Made by a program: the position numbers and the translations under genes. DNA of 11,272 nt from JBCCEV01 sp039030125 (lineage in GTDB: Bacteria; Pseudomonadota; Gammaproteobacteria; Ga0077536). This document shows positions 1 through 6,891 of this stretch, one piece after another. Under the pieces are notes generated by a model. It ran no database searches, was not told the origin of the DNA, and saw only the letters and a program-made list of their open reading frames with translations. Each line of letters begins with the position of its first letter. Positions within the stretch are counted from its first letter, which is position 1. The stretch lies in NCBI GenBank assembly GCA_039030125.1, contig JBCCEV010000140.1, forward strand, positions 1 to 11,272. The letters are read 5' to 3'.

Positions 1-1
1 C

Positions 2-268
2 AGCGGTCGGGGCGAGCAGGTCGCGTTCGTGTTGATCAATCCAGGGGGTTTAACCCACACGAGTGTCGCGCTGCGAGATGCGCTACTGGGGGTCGCCGTG
101 CCGTTTATTGAAATCCACATTTCAAACGTCCACGCCCGGGAAGAATTTCGGCAACACTCGTTCCTCTCCGATGTCGCACTCGGCGTGATTTCGGGGCTTG
201 GCCCGGGAGGCTACCGGTTCGCTTTGGAAGCGGCACTGGACCACATCGAGAACACGCACGTCGAGTAA
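2..268 (+). CDS. aroQ: Type II 3-dehydroquinate dehydratase, C-terminal part (5' end outside window)
   Basis: Catalyses dehydration of 3-dehydroquinate to 3-dehydroshikimate in the cytoplasmic shikimate pathway to aromatic amino acids. The frame is open from the first base and ends at TAA (266-268), giving 88 visible residues; family members are about 145-150, so the N-terminal 40% is missing. Seen in the sequence: INPGGLTHTSVALRDAL, the family's substrate-binding block, then IHISNVHAREEFRQHS, which carries the His and Arg of the type II active site, then a C-terminal GVISGLGPGGYRFAL helix. A GTG at 29 is an internal valine, not the start. It lies 21 bases upstream of accB in the same direction, the usual gammaproteobacterial aroQ-accB-accC order. 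Identification is firm; the start cannot be seen. Confidence 0.96.
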   Translation, partial: SGRGEQVAFVLINPGGLTHTSVALRDALLGVAVPFIEIHISNVHAREEFRQHSFLSDVALGVISGLGPGGYRFALEAALDHIENTHVE

Positions 269-276
269 CGTTGATT

Positions 277-281
277 AAGAG
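277..281 (+). promoter_or_regulatory. Ribosome binding site of accB
   Basis: AAGAG lies eight bases before the ATG at 290. It is a reasonable Shine-Dalgarno match and favours ATG 290 over the in-frame TTG at 287. It is one of the few clear ribosome binding sites in the window. Confidence 0.55.
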
Positions 282-289
282 CGGATTTG

Positions 290-739
290 ATGGATATCAG
301 AAAAATAAAAAAGCTCATTGAGCTTATCGAGGAGACCGGGGTTGCCGAAATCGAGATCCATGAGGGCGAGGAATCGGTCCGCATCAGCCGCGGCGGCGCG
401 CCCGTAGTTCCGGTTCCGGCTCCGGTGGTCACCGCCGCTGCCCCCGCCGCGCCACCGGTCGCGGCACCCGCGGCCGAAGAGCCCACCGAGGAATTGGTGC
501 CGGAGGGCCACAAGGTGAATTCGCCGATGGTCGGCACGTTCTACGCGGCCCCCAGCCCAGAGAGCCAGAACTTCGTTTCGATAGGCCAAAAGGTTAATGT
601 CGGCGATACGCTGTGTATCATCGAAGCGATGAAGATCATGAACCCCATCGAAGCCGATCGCGCCGGGGTCGTGAGCGCAGTGTTGGTTGAGAACGGTCAA
701 GCGGTTGAATACGAACAACCCTTGTTTGTGATCGCGTAG
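290..739 (+). CDS. accB: Biotin carboxyl carrier protein of acetyl-CoA carboxylase
   Basis: Carries the biotin that is carboxylated by AccC and handed to the AccAD transferase to make malonyl-CoA for fatty acid synthesis. The protein is 149 residues, normal for the family. The N-terminus (MDIRKIKKLIELIEE, then EIEIHEGEESVRISR) matches the conserved AccB N-terminal segment. Residues about 37-68 form a Pro/Ala/Val-rich flexible linker. The C-terminal biotinyl domain, about 72-149, holds VNSPMVGTFY and the biotinylation motif EAMKIMN, with acceptor Lys115 (codon 632-634). The residue after the lysine is Ile where E. coli has Met; hydrophobic substitutions are seen here in other carriers. ATG 290 is preferred to TTG 287 because it gives the standard MDIRKIKKL start. 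accC follows after 20 bases, so the pair is almost certainly co-transcribed. Confidence 0.97.
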   Translation: MDIRKIKKLIELIEETGVAEIEIHEGEESVRISRGGAPVVPVPAPVVTAAAPAAPPVAAPAAEEPTEELVPEGHKVNSPMVGTFYAAPSPESQNFVSIGQKVNVGDTLCIIEAMKIMNPIEADRAGVVSAVLVENGQAVEYEQPLFVIA

Positions 740-759
740 CCCGCACGCGGTTCGCATCA

Positions 760-2103
760 ATGTTTGACAAGGTTGTAATCGCTAACCGCGGAGAGATTGG
801 GTTGCGCATCTTGCGTGCGTGCCGGAACCTGGGCATCAAAACGGTTGCCGTTCATTCTTCAGCCGATCGCAATCTAAAGCACGTGCGCCTGGCTGATGAA
901 GCAGTGTGTATTGGGCCGCCGCCGCCAGCGGGAAGCTACCTGAATATTCCGGCGGTGATCGCAGCGGCAGAAGTCGCCGACGCGGTGGCAGTCCATCCGG
1001 GTTACGGGTTCTTGGCTGAAAACGCTGATTTCGCCGAACAGGTCGAGAAAAGTGGTTTCGTTTTTATCGGGCCGCGTGCGGAAACCATGCGCTTAATGGG
1101 CGATAAGCTATCAGCGATTGCGGAAATGAAAAAAGCGGGCGTGCCCTGCGTGCCTGGATCTGGCCGTGCTCTGGGCGAGGACATGCAAGAAAATCTGAGG
1201 TTGGCCCGCGATATCGGTTACCCCGTCATGATCAAATCATCGGGCGGCGGGGGCGGGCGCGGTATGCGCATCGTCCATGGTGAAGCTTCGTTAAAAAACG
1301 CCATCAGCCTGACCAAGAGCGAGTCCTTGGCGGCATTCGGAGATGATCGGGTTTACCTTGAAAAACACCTTGATGATCCGCGCCACATCGAATTCCAGGT
1401 ACTTGCTGACAATCACGGGCATACCATTCACTTGGGTGAGCGCGATTGCTCTATGCAACGGCGCCACCAGAAGGTTATCGAAGAAGCACCCGCACCGGGA
1501 ATTGATGACGCGACCCGCCAGCGGATCGGAAACTTATGTGTGCAAGCCTGTCAACGGCTCGGCTATCGAGGCGCAGGCACCTTCGAGTTCCTCTATCAGG
1601 ATGGTGAGTTTTATTTCATCGAAATGAATACTCGGCTACAGGTAGAACACCCAGTGACAGAGATGATCACCGGCTTGGATATCGTGGAGCTGCAGTTACG
1701 GCTGGCGGCCGGTGAGCCTCTGCAAATCAAGCAGGACGATATCAGGATCCGAGGGCACGCAATCGAGTGCCGCATCAACGCTGAGGATCCGAAAAACTTC
1801 AGGCCCAGTCCCGGGCGGATCAGCACCTATCACTCGCCCGGTGGTCCCGGCGTCAGAATGGATTCGCATATTTACGCCGGGTATGAAGTTCCGCCATTTT
1901 ATGACTCGATGATCGGTAAACTAATTTGCCATAGCCACGATCGCGAAGCCGCGCGGCGACGTACGGCGACCGCGCTGACTGAGTTGATCGTCGAGGGGAT
2001 CGATACCAACATTCCTTTATTGCGCGACATTATCGGTGATGCCGCCTACGCCGCAGGGGGCACTAATATTCACTACCTTGAGCGCAAGCTTGGTCTCACC
2101 TGA
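760..2103 (+). CDS. accC: Biotin carboxylase subunit of acetyl-CoA carboxylase
   Basis: ATP-dependent carboxylation of biotin on AccB using bicarbonate, the first half-reaction of acetyl-CoA carboxylase. At 447 residues it is the expected length and aligns with E. coli AccC almost without gaps, so residue numbers carry over. The N-terminal domain begins MFDKVVIANRGEI. The ATP-grasp domain has MGDK (Lys116), Lys159 followed by the glycine-rich loop SSGGGGGRGM, and ERDCSMQRRHQKVIEEAPAP with Lys238. Metal ligands Glu276 and Glu288 lie in FEF and FIEMNTR, and catalytic Arg292 and Arg338 are present. The C-terminal domain ends NIHYLERKLGL. All catalytic residues I can check are intact. No good Shine-Dalgarno precedes the ATG, so translation may be coupled to accB, which stops 20 bases upstream. 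prmA overlaps its 3' end. Confidence 0.98.
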   Translation: MFDKVVIANRGEIGLRILRACRNLGIKTVAVHSSADRNLKHVRLADEAVCIGPPPPAGSYLNIPAVIAAAEVADAVAVHPGYGFLAENADFAEQVEKSGFVFIGPRAETMRLMGDKLSAIAEMKKAGVPCVPGSGRALGEDMQENLRLARDIGYPVMIKSSGGGGGRGMRIVHGEASLKNAISLTKSESLAAFGDDRVYLEKHLDDPRHIEFQVLADNHGHTIHLGERDCSMQRRHQKVIEEAPAPGIDDATRQRIGNLCVQACQRLGYRGAGTFEFLYQDGEFYFIEMNTRLQVEHPVTEMITGLDIVELQLRLAAGEPLQIKQDDIRIRGHAIECRINAEDPKNFRPSPGRISTYHSPGGPGVRMDSHIYAGYEVPPFYDSMIGKLICHSHDREAARRRTATALTELIVEGIDTNIPLLRDIIGDAAYAAGGTNIHYLERKLGLT

Positions 2104-2980
2104 GCAAGAGGCTACAACGTACCAGTCCGTTGTGGCGACAGTCGATGAAGCCGATGTCGAGGCACTAGAGGAGCGCCTTTGGGCGGTCGGTGCGATGGCG
2201 GTAAGCTGCGAAAAAATTGCCGGTGAAGATCACTTCGCGGAACCCAATGTGCTGCAATCATCGGCAAACGGTTGGCAGCGCACTCGCGTAAGCGGTCTTT
2301 TCCCGCGACAGGTGTTGGCGTTCGAAGTCATAAAACAGCTTCCCCCCGGCCGCGATTATAAAATCTGCGAACTCGCCGAGCAGCGCTGGGAAGAAACCTG
2401 GCGACGCGATCTACAACCTATTGAAATCGGCGAGCGGTGGTGGGTTTGCCCAAGTTGGTGTGAGACTCCCGCTGGCGCAAAAGAGGTGATTATTCTCGAC
2501 CCGGGTCGAGCTTTCGGCACCGGGCGTCACGAGACGACCTTACTGTGCTTACAAGCACTTTTGCGATCGTCGATCTCCGCGCAGTCGGTTGTCATTGATT
2601 ACGGTTGTGGATCGGGGATCTTAGGGATTGCGGCGGCGAAATTGGGAGCGCAAGTATTAGCAACCGACATCGACCCTATCGCACTTGAATGTGCACGAGA
2701 AAACGCGGCGCAGAACGACGTTAGCCTGGCGCTGCACGAAGACCCTGAGGTTATACAAACGAAAGCCGATATCGTGGTCGCAAATATTTTATTGAACCCA
2801 CTGATCACACTTGCGCCACATCTGGTTTCTCTATTGAAGCCTGGTGGCCACATCATTTTTGCGGGGGTGTTGAATGGTCAGTGCGACGACCTTCGGCGCG
2901 CCTATGCGCACGCAATTGAATTCCAACCAGCGGTCTTGAAAGCTGGGTGGGCGCTGCTTGAGGGTTGCTTAAGGTCGTGA
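2090..2980 (+). CDS. prmA: Ribosomal protein L11 methyltransferase
   Basis: SAM-dependent methyltransferase that trimethylates ribosomal protein L11. The N-terminal L11-recognition domain (to about residue 60) is followed by a connector with RWEETWRRDLQPIEIG and WWVCPSW, then the methyltransferase domain. Seen there are DPGRAFGTGRHETT (about 137-150), SAM motif I DYGCGSGILGIAAA (about 170-183) and NILLNPL (about 232-238), the latter normally near the active site. The start is uncertain. The frame is open from ATG 2036, but that would place 68 bases inside accC and add unalignable residues. TTG 2090 gives 296 residues, close to the usual 293 or so, with a 14-base overlap with accC. GTG 2132 would remove the first beta strand (YQSVVATVDE). 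TTG 2078 is also possible. Gene identity is firm. Confidence 0.93.
   Translation: MVSPEQEATTYQSVVATVDEADVEALEERLWAVGAMAVSCEKIAGEDHFAEPNVLQSSANGWQRTRVSGLFPRQVLAFEVIKQLPPGRDYKICELAEQRWEETWRRDLQPIEIGERWWVCPSWCETPAGAKEVIILDPGRAFGTGRHETTLLCLQALLRSSISAQSVVIDYGCGSGILGIAAAKLGAQVLATDIDPIALECARENAAQNDVSLALHEDPEVIQTKADIVVANILLNPLITLAPHLVSLLKPGGHIIFAGVLNGQCDDLRRAYAHAIEFQPAVLKAGWALLEGCLRS
2971..2974 (+). promoter_or_regulatory. Ribosome binding site supporting the TTG start at 2985
   Basis: AAGG inside the last codons of prmA lies ten bases before TTG 2985. It supports this TTG as the initiator. The start also places the first zinc-ribbon cysteine at residue 5, as expected. Confidence 0.4.
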
Positions 2981-2984
2981 CAAG

Positions 2985-3872
2985 TTGATCACAAAATGTC
3001 CGCACTGTGAGGTTTGGTTTCGGGTGCGCGCCGATCAAATCGCGACCGCCGGTGGCATGGTGGAATGTGGCGAATGTGGGGATGCGTTCAGTGCCCTCGA
3101 ATACCTGCGCGACGGCGAAACGATTGAAGCGGGATCTGGGGAACCGATCGAAGCGGAATCTCAAGTCCCAGTCGATCACGCTGCTGCTGATGAGGCGGCG
3201 CTCGAAGCCGACCAGATTCGCCAATCACCAGCGTTAGATGAAGTCGACGAGAGCTCAAGAATACTTCTCGAACCGCTCGCTAGTTCTGGCGAGGCGGAAA
3301 ACAATGCCGAACCCGCGGCGGCGGGCGCCGATCTCGACGTCCCGGAGCTGCTCCGCCGCGACCTGATCGATTTGGAGCGTCGGCCGGCGGGTCTGTGGAG
3401 AACCTTAGCGGGCGCGACGGTGACATTGTTGTTGGGCGTTCTGCTGGCCGCCCAGGTCGCCTGGATGGAGCGCGGTTGGCTGTTGGCGCGGATCCCACGA
3501 TCTCAGTCGCTCATTGATCGCGTCTGCGCAGTGGCCCACACCCTCCCAGGTTGCAATGCACCCAACGGGTCATCCGATATTGCCTTGATAGCTCGCGAAG
3601 TGCGCGAACACCCACATTACGAGAATGCCTTGTTGTTGAACGCTACCTTGCTCAACAATGCAGAAAGCTCTAGACCCTATCCGGTCATTAGCCTGAAGCT
3701 ACGTGACATCAATGGATCCCTGCTTGGGGCGCGCGAGTTTCGGCCCAACGAGTATCTTGATCCAAGCCTTGCTAGCGCCGATGGGCTCGCGGCCAAAATC
3801 CCGGTGTACATCGTGATGGAGCTGCAAGGTTATGCGGCTAACGCGGTGAGTTTTGAGTTCGCATTTCTCTAA
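2985..3872 (+). CDS. Zinc-ribbon (MJ0042-type) and DUF3426 membrane protein of unknown function
   Basis: Function unknown; the family has no established role that I know of. The 295-residue protein starts with a compact zinc ribbon of two CxxC pairs, Cys5/Cys8 (CPHC) and Cys28/Cys31 (CGEC), separated by the typical FRVRADQI segment. Residues about 42-130 are acidic, rich in Glu, Ala and Asp, and probably disordered. One transmembrane helix follows at about 139-160 (LAGATVTLLLGVLLAAQVAW). The C-terminal part, about 195-295, resembles DUF3426: ENALLLNATLLNNAE, then ISLKLRDINGSLLGAREF and a closing FEFAFL strand. With no signal peptide and a single helix, the zinc ribbon is probably cytoplasmic and the C-terminal domain periplasmic. 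The start is TTG, four bases after prmA. This position next to prmA is, from memory, conserved in gammaproteobacteria, suggesting a link to translation or envelope function, but that is only inference. Confidence 0.88.
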   Translation: MITKCPHCEVWFRVRADQIATAGGMVECGECGDAFSALEYLRDGETIEAGSGEPIEAESQVPVDHAAADEAALEADQIRQSPALDEVDESSRILLEPLASSGEAENNAEPAAAGADLDVPELLRRDLIDLERRPAGLWRTLAGATVTLLLGVLLAAQVAWMERGWLLARIPRSQSLIDRVCAVAHTLPGCNAPNGSSDIALIAREVREHPHYENALLLNATLLNNAESSRPYPVISLKLRDINGSLLGAREFRPNEYLDPSLASADGLAAKIPVYIVMELQGYAANAVSFEFAFL

Positions 3873-4054
3873 CGCGGCGCATCAATTCAGTAAAGCTTTC
3901 GTTGCCCGGTGAATGTGGCTATCATCGAAACTGACAGGGAGAAAAGCTTGGCCTAGACCAGTACACCGGCTCACCACCTCTCACTTGTTACCGAATGATC
4001 CTTAATGATTCGCGCGGCTGGAGCTGGCCGTGGCCGTAGAGTATTCGTTGGACG
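3873..4054 (+). promoter_or_regulatory. Intergenic region upstream of dusB-fis, probable promoter region
   Basis: At 182 bases this is the longest non-coding stretch in the window and the only plausible break between the acc-prma run and the dusB-fis-pur run. A TATCAT hexamer at 3920-3925 resembles a sigma-70 -10 box. Seventeen bases before it lies TTTCGT (3897-3902), a poor -35 match. A second AT-rich patch at 4002-4010 is followed by a GC-rich CGCGCGG, like the discriminators of growth-rate-controlled fis promoters. I see no hairpin with a T-run after the upstream gene, and no small ORF with credible start signals. Promoter assignment is tentative. Confidence 0.4.
3997..4011. promoter_or_regulatory. 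Possible Fis binding site (autoregulation)
   Basis: The 15-mer GATCCTTAATGATTC has the G and C at the outer positions, an all-A/T centre at positions 6-10, and the pyrimidine and purine at positions 4 and 12 of the known degenerate Fis consensus. It departs at positions 5 (C for A) and 11 (G for T). It lies 44 bases before the dusB start, and fis autoregulation at the dusB-fis promoter is known in E. coli. Fis sites are so degenerate that chance matches are common. Confidence 0.25.
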
Positions 4055-5032
4055 TTGATCGCTGGACTTAAAACATCGACGGTGCCGGTCGCGTTGGCGC
4101 CGATGGCGGGGATTACAGACCAGCCGTTTAGGCGCTTATGCGAATCCTTTGGCGCCGATTTTACGGTTAGCGAAATGATCGCTGGGCAAACCGAACTATG
4201 GACCAGTTTTAAGACCCGGCATCGCTTGCGTTTTGAATCTGCAGGTGCGAAACCCAATATCGTGCAAATCGCGGGCTGGGATCCCCAGAGCATGGCGCAA
4301 GCCGCGTCTCTGGCCGAGGCACGCGGGGCGGATGCCATCGACATCAATATGGGTTGCCCGGCTAAAAAGGTCTGCAAGAAACTCGCCGGCTCAGCTTTGC
4401 TGAAGGATTTGTCGTTGGTTCGTCGGATCATCAGCGCCGTCGTTGCCGCGGTTAACGTACCCGTGAGTTTAAAGACTCGCACGGGCTGGGATCGCTCCTG
4501 TCTGAACGGCATCGAAGCGGCGCGCATTGCCGAAGGCGAAGGCATAGCGTGGTTAACGATTCATGGGCGGACCCGGGCCTGCCGGTTCAGTGGCGTGGTT
4601 GATTACGATGCGATTGCCGCAATCAAACAAGCGGTATCGATCCCATTGATCGCTAATGGTGATATTGCCGATCCCCAGCAGGCGGCGTGGGTGCTCAAAC
4701 ACACGGGCGCCGACGGCTTGATGATAGGGCGGGCAGCGCGCGGCAACCCTTGGGTATTTCAAAAGATCAAAAGCGGTTTGACAGGGCAGTCTTTTGCCGC
4801 CCCCCAAAGACTTGAGGTTCTGCGCGTGCTGCGGCGACATGTGACCGCGCTGCATGAGTTTTATGGCGAGCGCCACGGCAGCAAGATTGCGCGCAAGCAT
4901 GTCGCTTGGTACGTCGGCGATTTCAATGATCAGCGAGAGTTGCGCAGCACTTTTAACGCGCTTGAATTTGCCGCTGAACAACGGGATCTGCTCGATCAAC
5001 TGGTTAGGCAACCCTTGGCATTGGCAGCATGA
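4055..5032 (+). CDS. dusB: tRNA-dihydrouridine synthase B
   Basis: FMN-dependent reduction of a uridine in the tRNA D-loop to dihydrouridine; E. coli DusB acts at position 17. At 325 residues it matches the family (about 320). Seen are ALAPMAGITDQPFRRLC (FMN barrel start), EMIAGQ, NIVQIAGWDP, DINMGCPAKKV with catalytic Cys101, LKTRTGW, TIHGRTR, IANGDI and the phosphate-binding GADGLMIGRAARGNPWVF. A helical C-terminal domain follows from about 245. Where E. coli has Asn after KKV, this protein has Cys. The start is probably TTG 4055, since an in-frame TAG at 4037-4039 excludes anything further upstream except a possible ATT at 4043, and no ATG exists before the APMAG motif. The stop overlaps the fis start (ATGA), the dusB-fis arrangement of gammaproteobacteria. 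Confidence 0.96.
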   Translation: MIAGLKTSTVPVALAPMAGITDQPFRRLCESFGADFTVSEMIAGQTELWTSFKTRHRLRFESAGAKPNIVQIAGWDPQSMAQAASLAEARGADAIDINMGCPAKKVCKKLAGSALLKDLSLVRRIISAVVAAVNVPVSLKTRTGWDRSCLNGIEAARIAEGEGIAWLTIHGRTRACRFSGVVDYDAIAAIKQAVSIPLIANGDIADPQQAAWVLKHTGADGLMIGRAARGNPWVFQKIKSGLTGQSFAAPQRLEVLRVLRRHVTALHEFYGERHGSKIARKHVAWYVGDFNDQRELRSTFNALEFAAEQRDLLDQLVRQPLALAA

Positions 5033-5298
5033 GCGCCCATAGCAAAACCCCCGATGAAGCCACTAGCGAACCGTTGAACGTTCATGTTCGCTCGTCGGTG
5101 GAGAATTATTTCGTTGAGCTCAATGGCCACAAACCGAACGACCTCTACGACCTGGTGTTATCGGAGATGGAGGCCCCTTTGTTTGAGGTGGTGATGAAAA
5201 AAACCGCGGGTAATCTCACCAAAGCTGCCGAAATCTTAGGCATAAATCGAGCGACGTTGAGGAAGAAGCTGCGACGTTATGGTCTTGCGGAACGCTGA
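5029..5298 (+). CDS. fis: DNA-binding nucleoid protein Fis
   Basis: Small homodimeric nucleoid-associated protein that bends DNA and regulates rRNA and many other promoters during fast growth. It has 89 residues against 98 in E. coli, the difference being at the N-terminus. Seen are VENYFVELNG and DLYDLVLSEMEAPLFEVVM, the dimerisation helices A and B (about 24-57), then TKAAEILGINRATLRKKLRRYGL (about 64-86), the C-terminal helix-turn-helix with the conserved GINR-TLRKKL core. The N-terminal 20 residues, which in E. coli form the mobile arm that stimulates DNA invertases, do not resemble the E. coli arm. The ATG overlaps the dusB stop as ATGA, so translation is probably coupled. There is no clear Shine-Dalgarno. 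purH follows after 31 bases. Confidence 0.96.
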   Translation: MSAHSKTPDEATSEPLNVHVRSSVENYFVELNGHKPNDLYDLVLSEMEAPLFEVVMKKTAGNLTKAAEILGINRATLRKKLRRYGLAER

Positions 5299-5329
5299 TT
5301 CGTTTCACGTTTTACGGCAAGCCCCCTTC

Positions 5330-6880
5330 ATGAAGATTACTCGCGCGTTGATCAGTGTTTCCGATAAACGGGGCATTGAGGCGTTAGCGCGCACACTTGC
5401 AGCGCACCAGGTAGAAATCCTCTCTACTGGAGGCACCGCACGCGCGATCCGGGATTCAGGCATCGCGGTCGAGGATGTCTCCACGCATACCGGCTCTCCA
5501 GAAATGATGGACGGACGCGTTAAAACCTTGCACCCAAAAATACATGGTGGGTTACTAGGCCGGCGCGAGTTCGACGCCGAAACCATGACCGAACACGCGA
5601 TTGCGCCCATTGATTTGCTGGTTGTGAACCTTTACCCGTTTCGCGAAACAATCGCCGCGCCAGGGACTACGGTAGAGCAGGCAATCGAGCAGATCGACAT
5701 CGGTGGTCCGGCGATGATTCGCAGCGCCGCCAAAAATCATCAGGACGTGATTGTGATTTGCGACCCGAACGACTACGACGCGTTCATCGAAGCGCTTGAA
5801 AAGGGCGCGATACCGGACCACACCGCGCGCCGCGCTTTAGCCGCGAAAGCTTTTGCGCACACGGCTTCGTACGATAGCGCGATCACCACTTACTTAAGTC
5901 CGCCCAGCGATGGTTTCCCCAGCGAACTACGCCTGGCGTTCAGGCAGGCGCAAAATCTGCGCTACGGCGAGAACCCGCACCAAAAGGCGGCGTTTTACCG
6001 CGAAGAAAACGAAGTTGCGGGCACCCTCGCCACCGCTAGACAATTGCAGGGTAAAGCGTTGTCCTACAACAACATCGCTGACGCTGATGCGGCATTGGAG
6101 TGTGTCCGATCATTTGCCGCGCCGGCGTGCTGCATCGTGAAACATGCTAACCCGTGTGGCGTTGCTGTCGCTGACAACATTGGTGATGCGTACGATCGCG
6201 CTTTTGTCACTGATCCGACAAGCGCTTTTGGCGGCATCATCGCCTTCAATCGCGAGCTCGATATGGCAACCGCGAAAACGATTGTCGAGCGGCAGTTTGT
6301 AGAAGTCATCATCGCGCCCAGCGTCGAGGACAGCGCTGTGAAGGTTTGTGCGGCGAAAGAAAACGTCCGGATCCTGGCCGTTGGAGCCTGGTCAACGGCT
6401 ACCGATGCGAGCCTTGACTTCAAGCGTGTCGCGGGTGGCCTGTTGGTTCAAGAGCGCGATATCGCCGCGCACTTGATCACCGAGCAACAATTGACGACGG
6501 TAACGGAACGCGAGCCGACGGCTAAAGAGATTCAAGACCTCTTGTTTGCTTGGCGGGTCGCGGCGTGCGTGAAATCGAACGCCATTGTCTATGCGCGGGA
6601 TCTACAGACCATTGGCGTTGGCGCGGGGCAAATGAGCCGCGTTTATAGTGCAATAATTGCGGCGCTTAAAGCGCAGGACGTTGGCTTAGAGGTCGCGGCT
6701 AGCGTGATGGCCTCCGATGCATTTTTTCCCTTCAGAGATGGCTTGGATTCGGCAGCCGAGGTTGGGATCTGCGCAGTCATTCAACCCGGTGGCTCGGTGC
6801 GCGATGACGAAGTGATCGCGGCCGCCAACGAGCACGATATTGCCATGGTCTTCACCGGCCAACGCCACTTTCGTCACTGA
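5330..6880 (+). CDS. purH: Bifunctional AICAR formyltransferase / IMP cyclohydrolase
   Basis: Carries out the last two steps of de novo IMP synthesis: formyl transfer from 10-formyl-THF to AICAR, then ring closure of FAICAR. The 516-residue protein is near the usual 520-530. The N-terminal MGS-like cyclohydrolase domain (about 1-140) has ISVSDKRG, LSTGGTARAI, DGRVKTLHPKIHGGLL, VNLYPF and IDIGGPAMIRSAAKNH. The transformylase domain has RYGENPHQKAAFY (211-223), KHANPCGVA with the catalytic Lys271-His272 pair, DPTSAFGGI, VKSNAIVYA, SDAFFPFRDG and the C-terminal QPGGSVRDDEVI and FTGQRHFRH. The frame is open from ATG 5279, but that start overlaps fis and adds 17 non-family residues; ATG 5330 begins the conserved KITRALISVSDK segment. 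No strong Shine-Dalgarno is visible. purD follows after 11 bases. Confidence 0.98.
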   Translation: MKITRALISVSDKRGIEALARTLAAHQVEILSTGGTARAIRDSGIAVEDVSTHTGSPEMMDGRVKTLHPKIHGGLLGRREFDAETMTEHAIAPIDLLVVNLYPFRETIAAPGTTVEQAIEQIDIGGPAMIRSAAKNHQDVIVICDPNDYDAFIEALEKGAIPDHTARRALAAKAFAHTASYDSAITTYLSPPSDGFPSELRLAFRQAQNLRYGENPHQKAAFYREENEVAGTLATARQLQGKALSYNNIADADAALECVRSFAAPACCIVKHANPCGVAVADNIGDAYDRAFVTDPTSAFGGIIAFNRELDMATAKTIVERQFVEVIIAPSVEDSAVKVCAAKENVRILAVGAWSTATDASLDFKRVAGGLLVQERDIAAHLITEQQLTTVTEREPTAKEIQDLLFAWRVAACVKSNAIVYARDLQTIGVGAGQMSRVYSAIIAALKAQDVGLEVAASVMASDAFFPFRDGLDSAAEVGICAVIQPGGSVRDDEVIAAANEHDIAMVFTGQRHFRH

Positions 6881-6891
6881 GCCAACCTTCG

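Noticed and set aside
275..760. 161-codon minus-strand open frame antisense to accB
   Set aside because: It lies opposite a fully conserved accB with its GC-rich Pro/Ala linker, which creates open antisense frames. The translation shows low-complexity Gly/Arg stretches and no recognisable domain.
2036..2089. Longer prmA start at ATG 2036
   Set aside because: It would sit deep inside the conserved C-terminus of accC and add 18 residues with no counterpart in PrmA; a start near the accC stop fits the family length better.
2853..3224. 123-codon minus-strand frame across the prmA and zinc-ribbon gene boundary
   Set aside because: It is antisense to two supported genes, with no start signal or recognisable motif.
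3892..3950. Two AAAGCTT copies in the dusB leader as a possible repeat or hairpin
   Set aside because: AAGCTT is a self-complementary hexamer. Two copies about 50 bases apart with no extended match are expected by chance, and there is no T-run to suggest a terminator.
5279..5329. Longer purH start at ATG 5279
   Set aside because: It overlaps the end of fis and adds 17 residues before the KITRALISVSDK start shared by the family.
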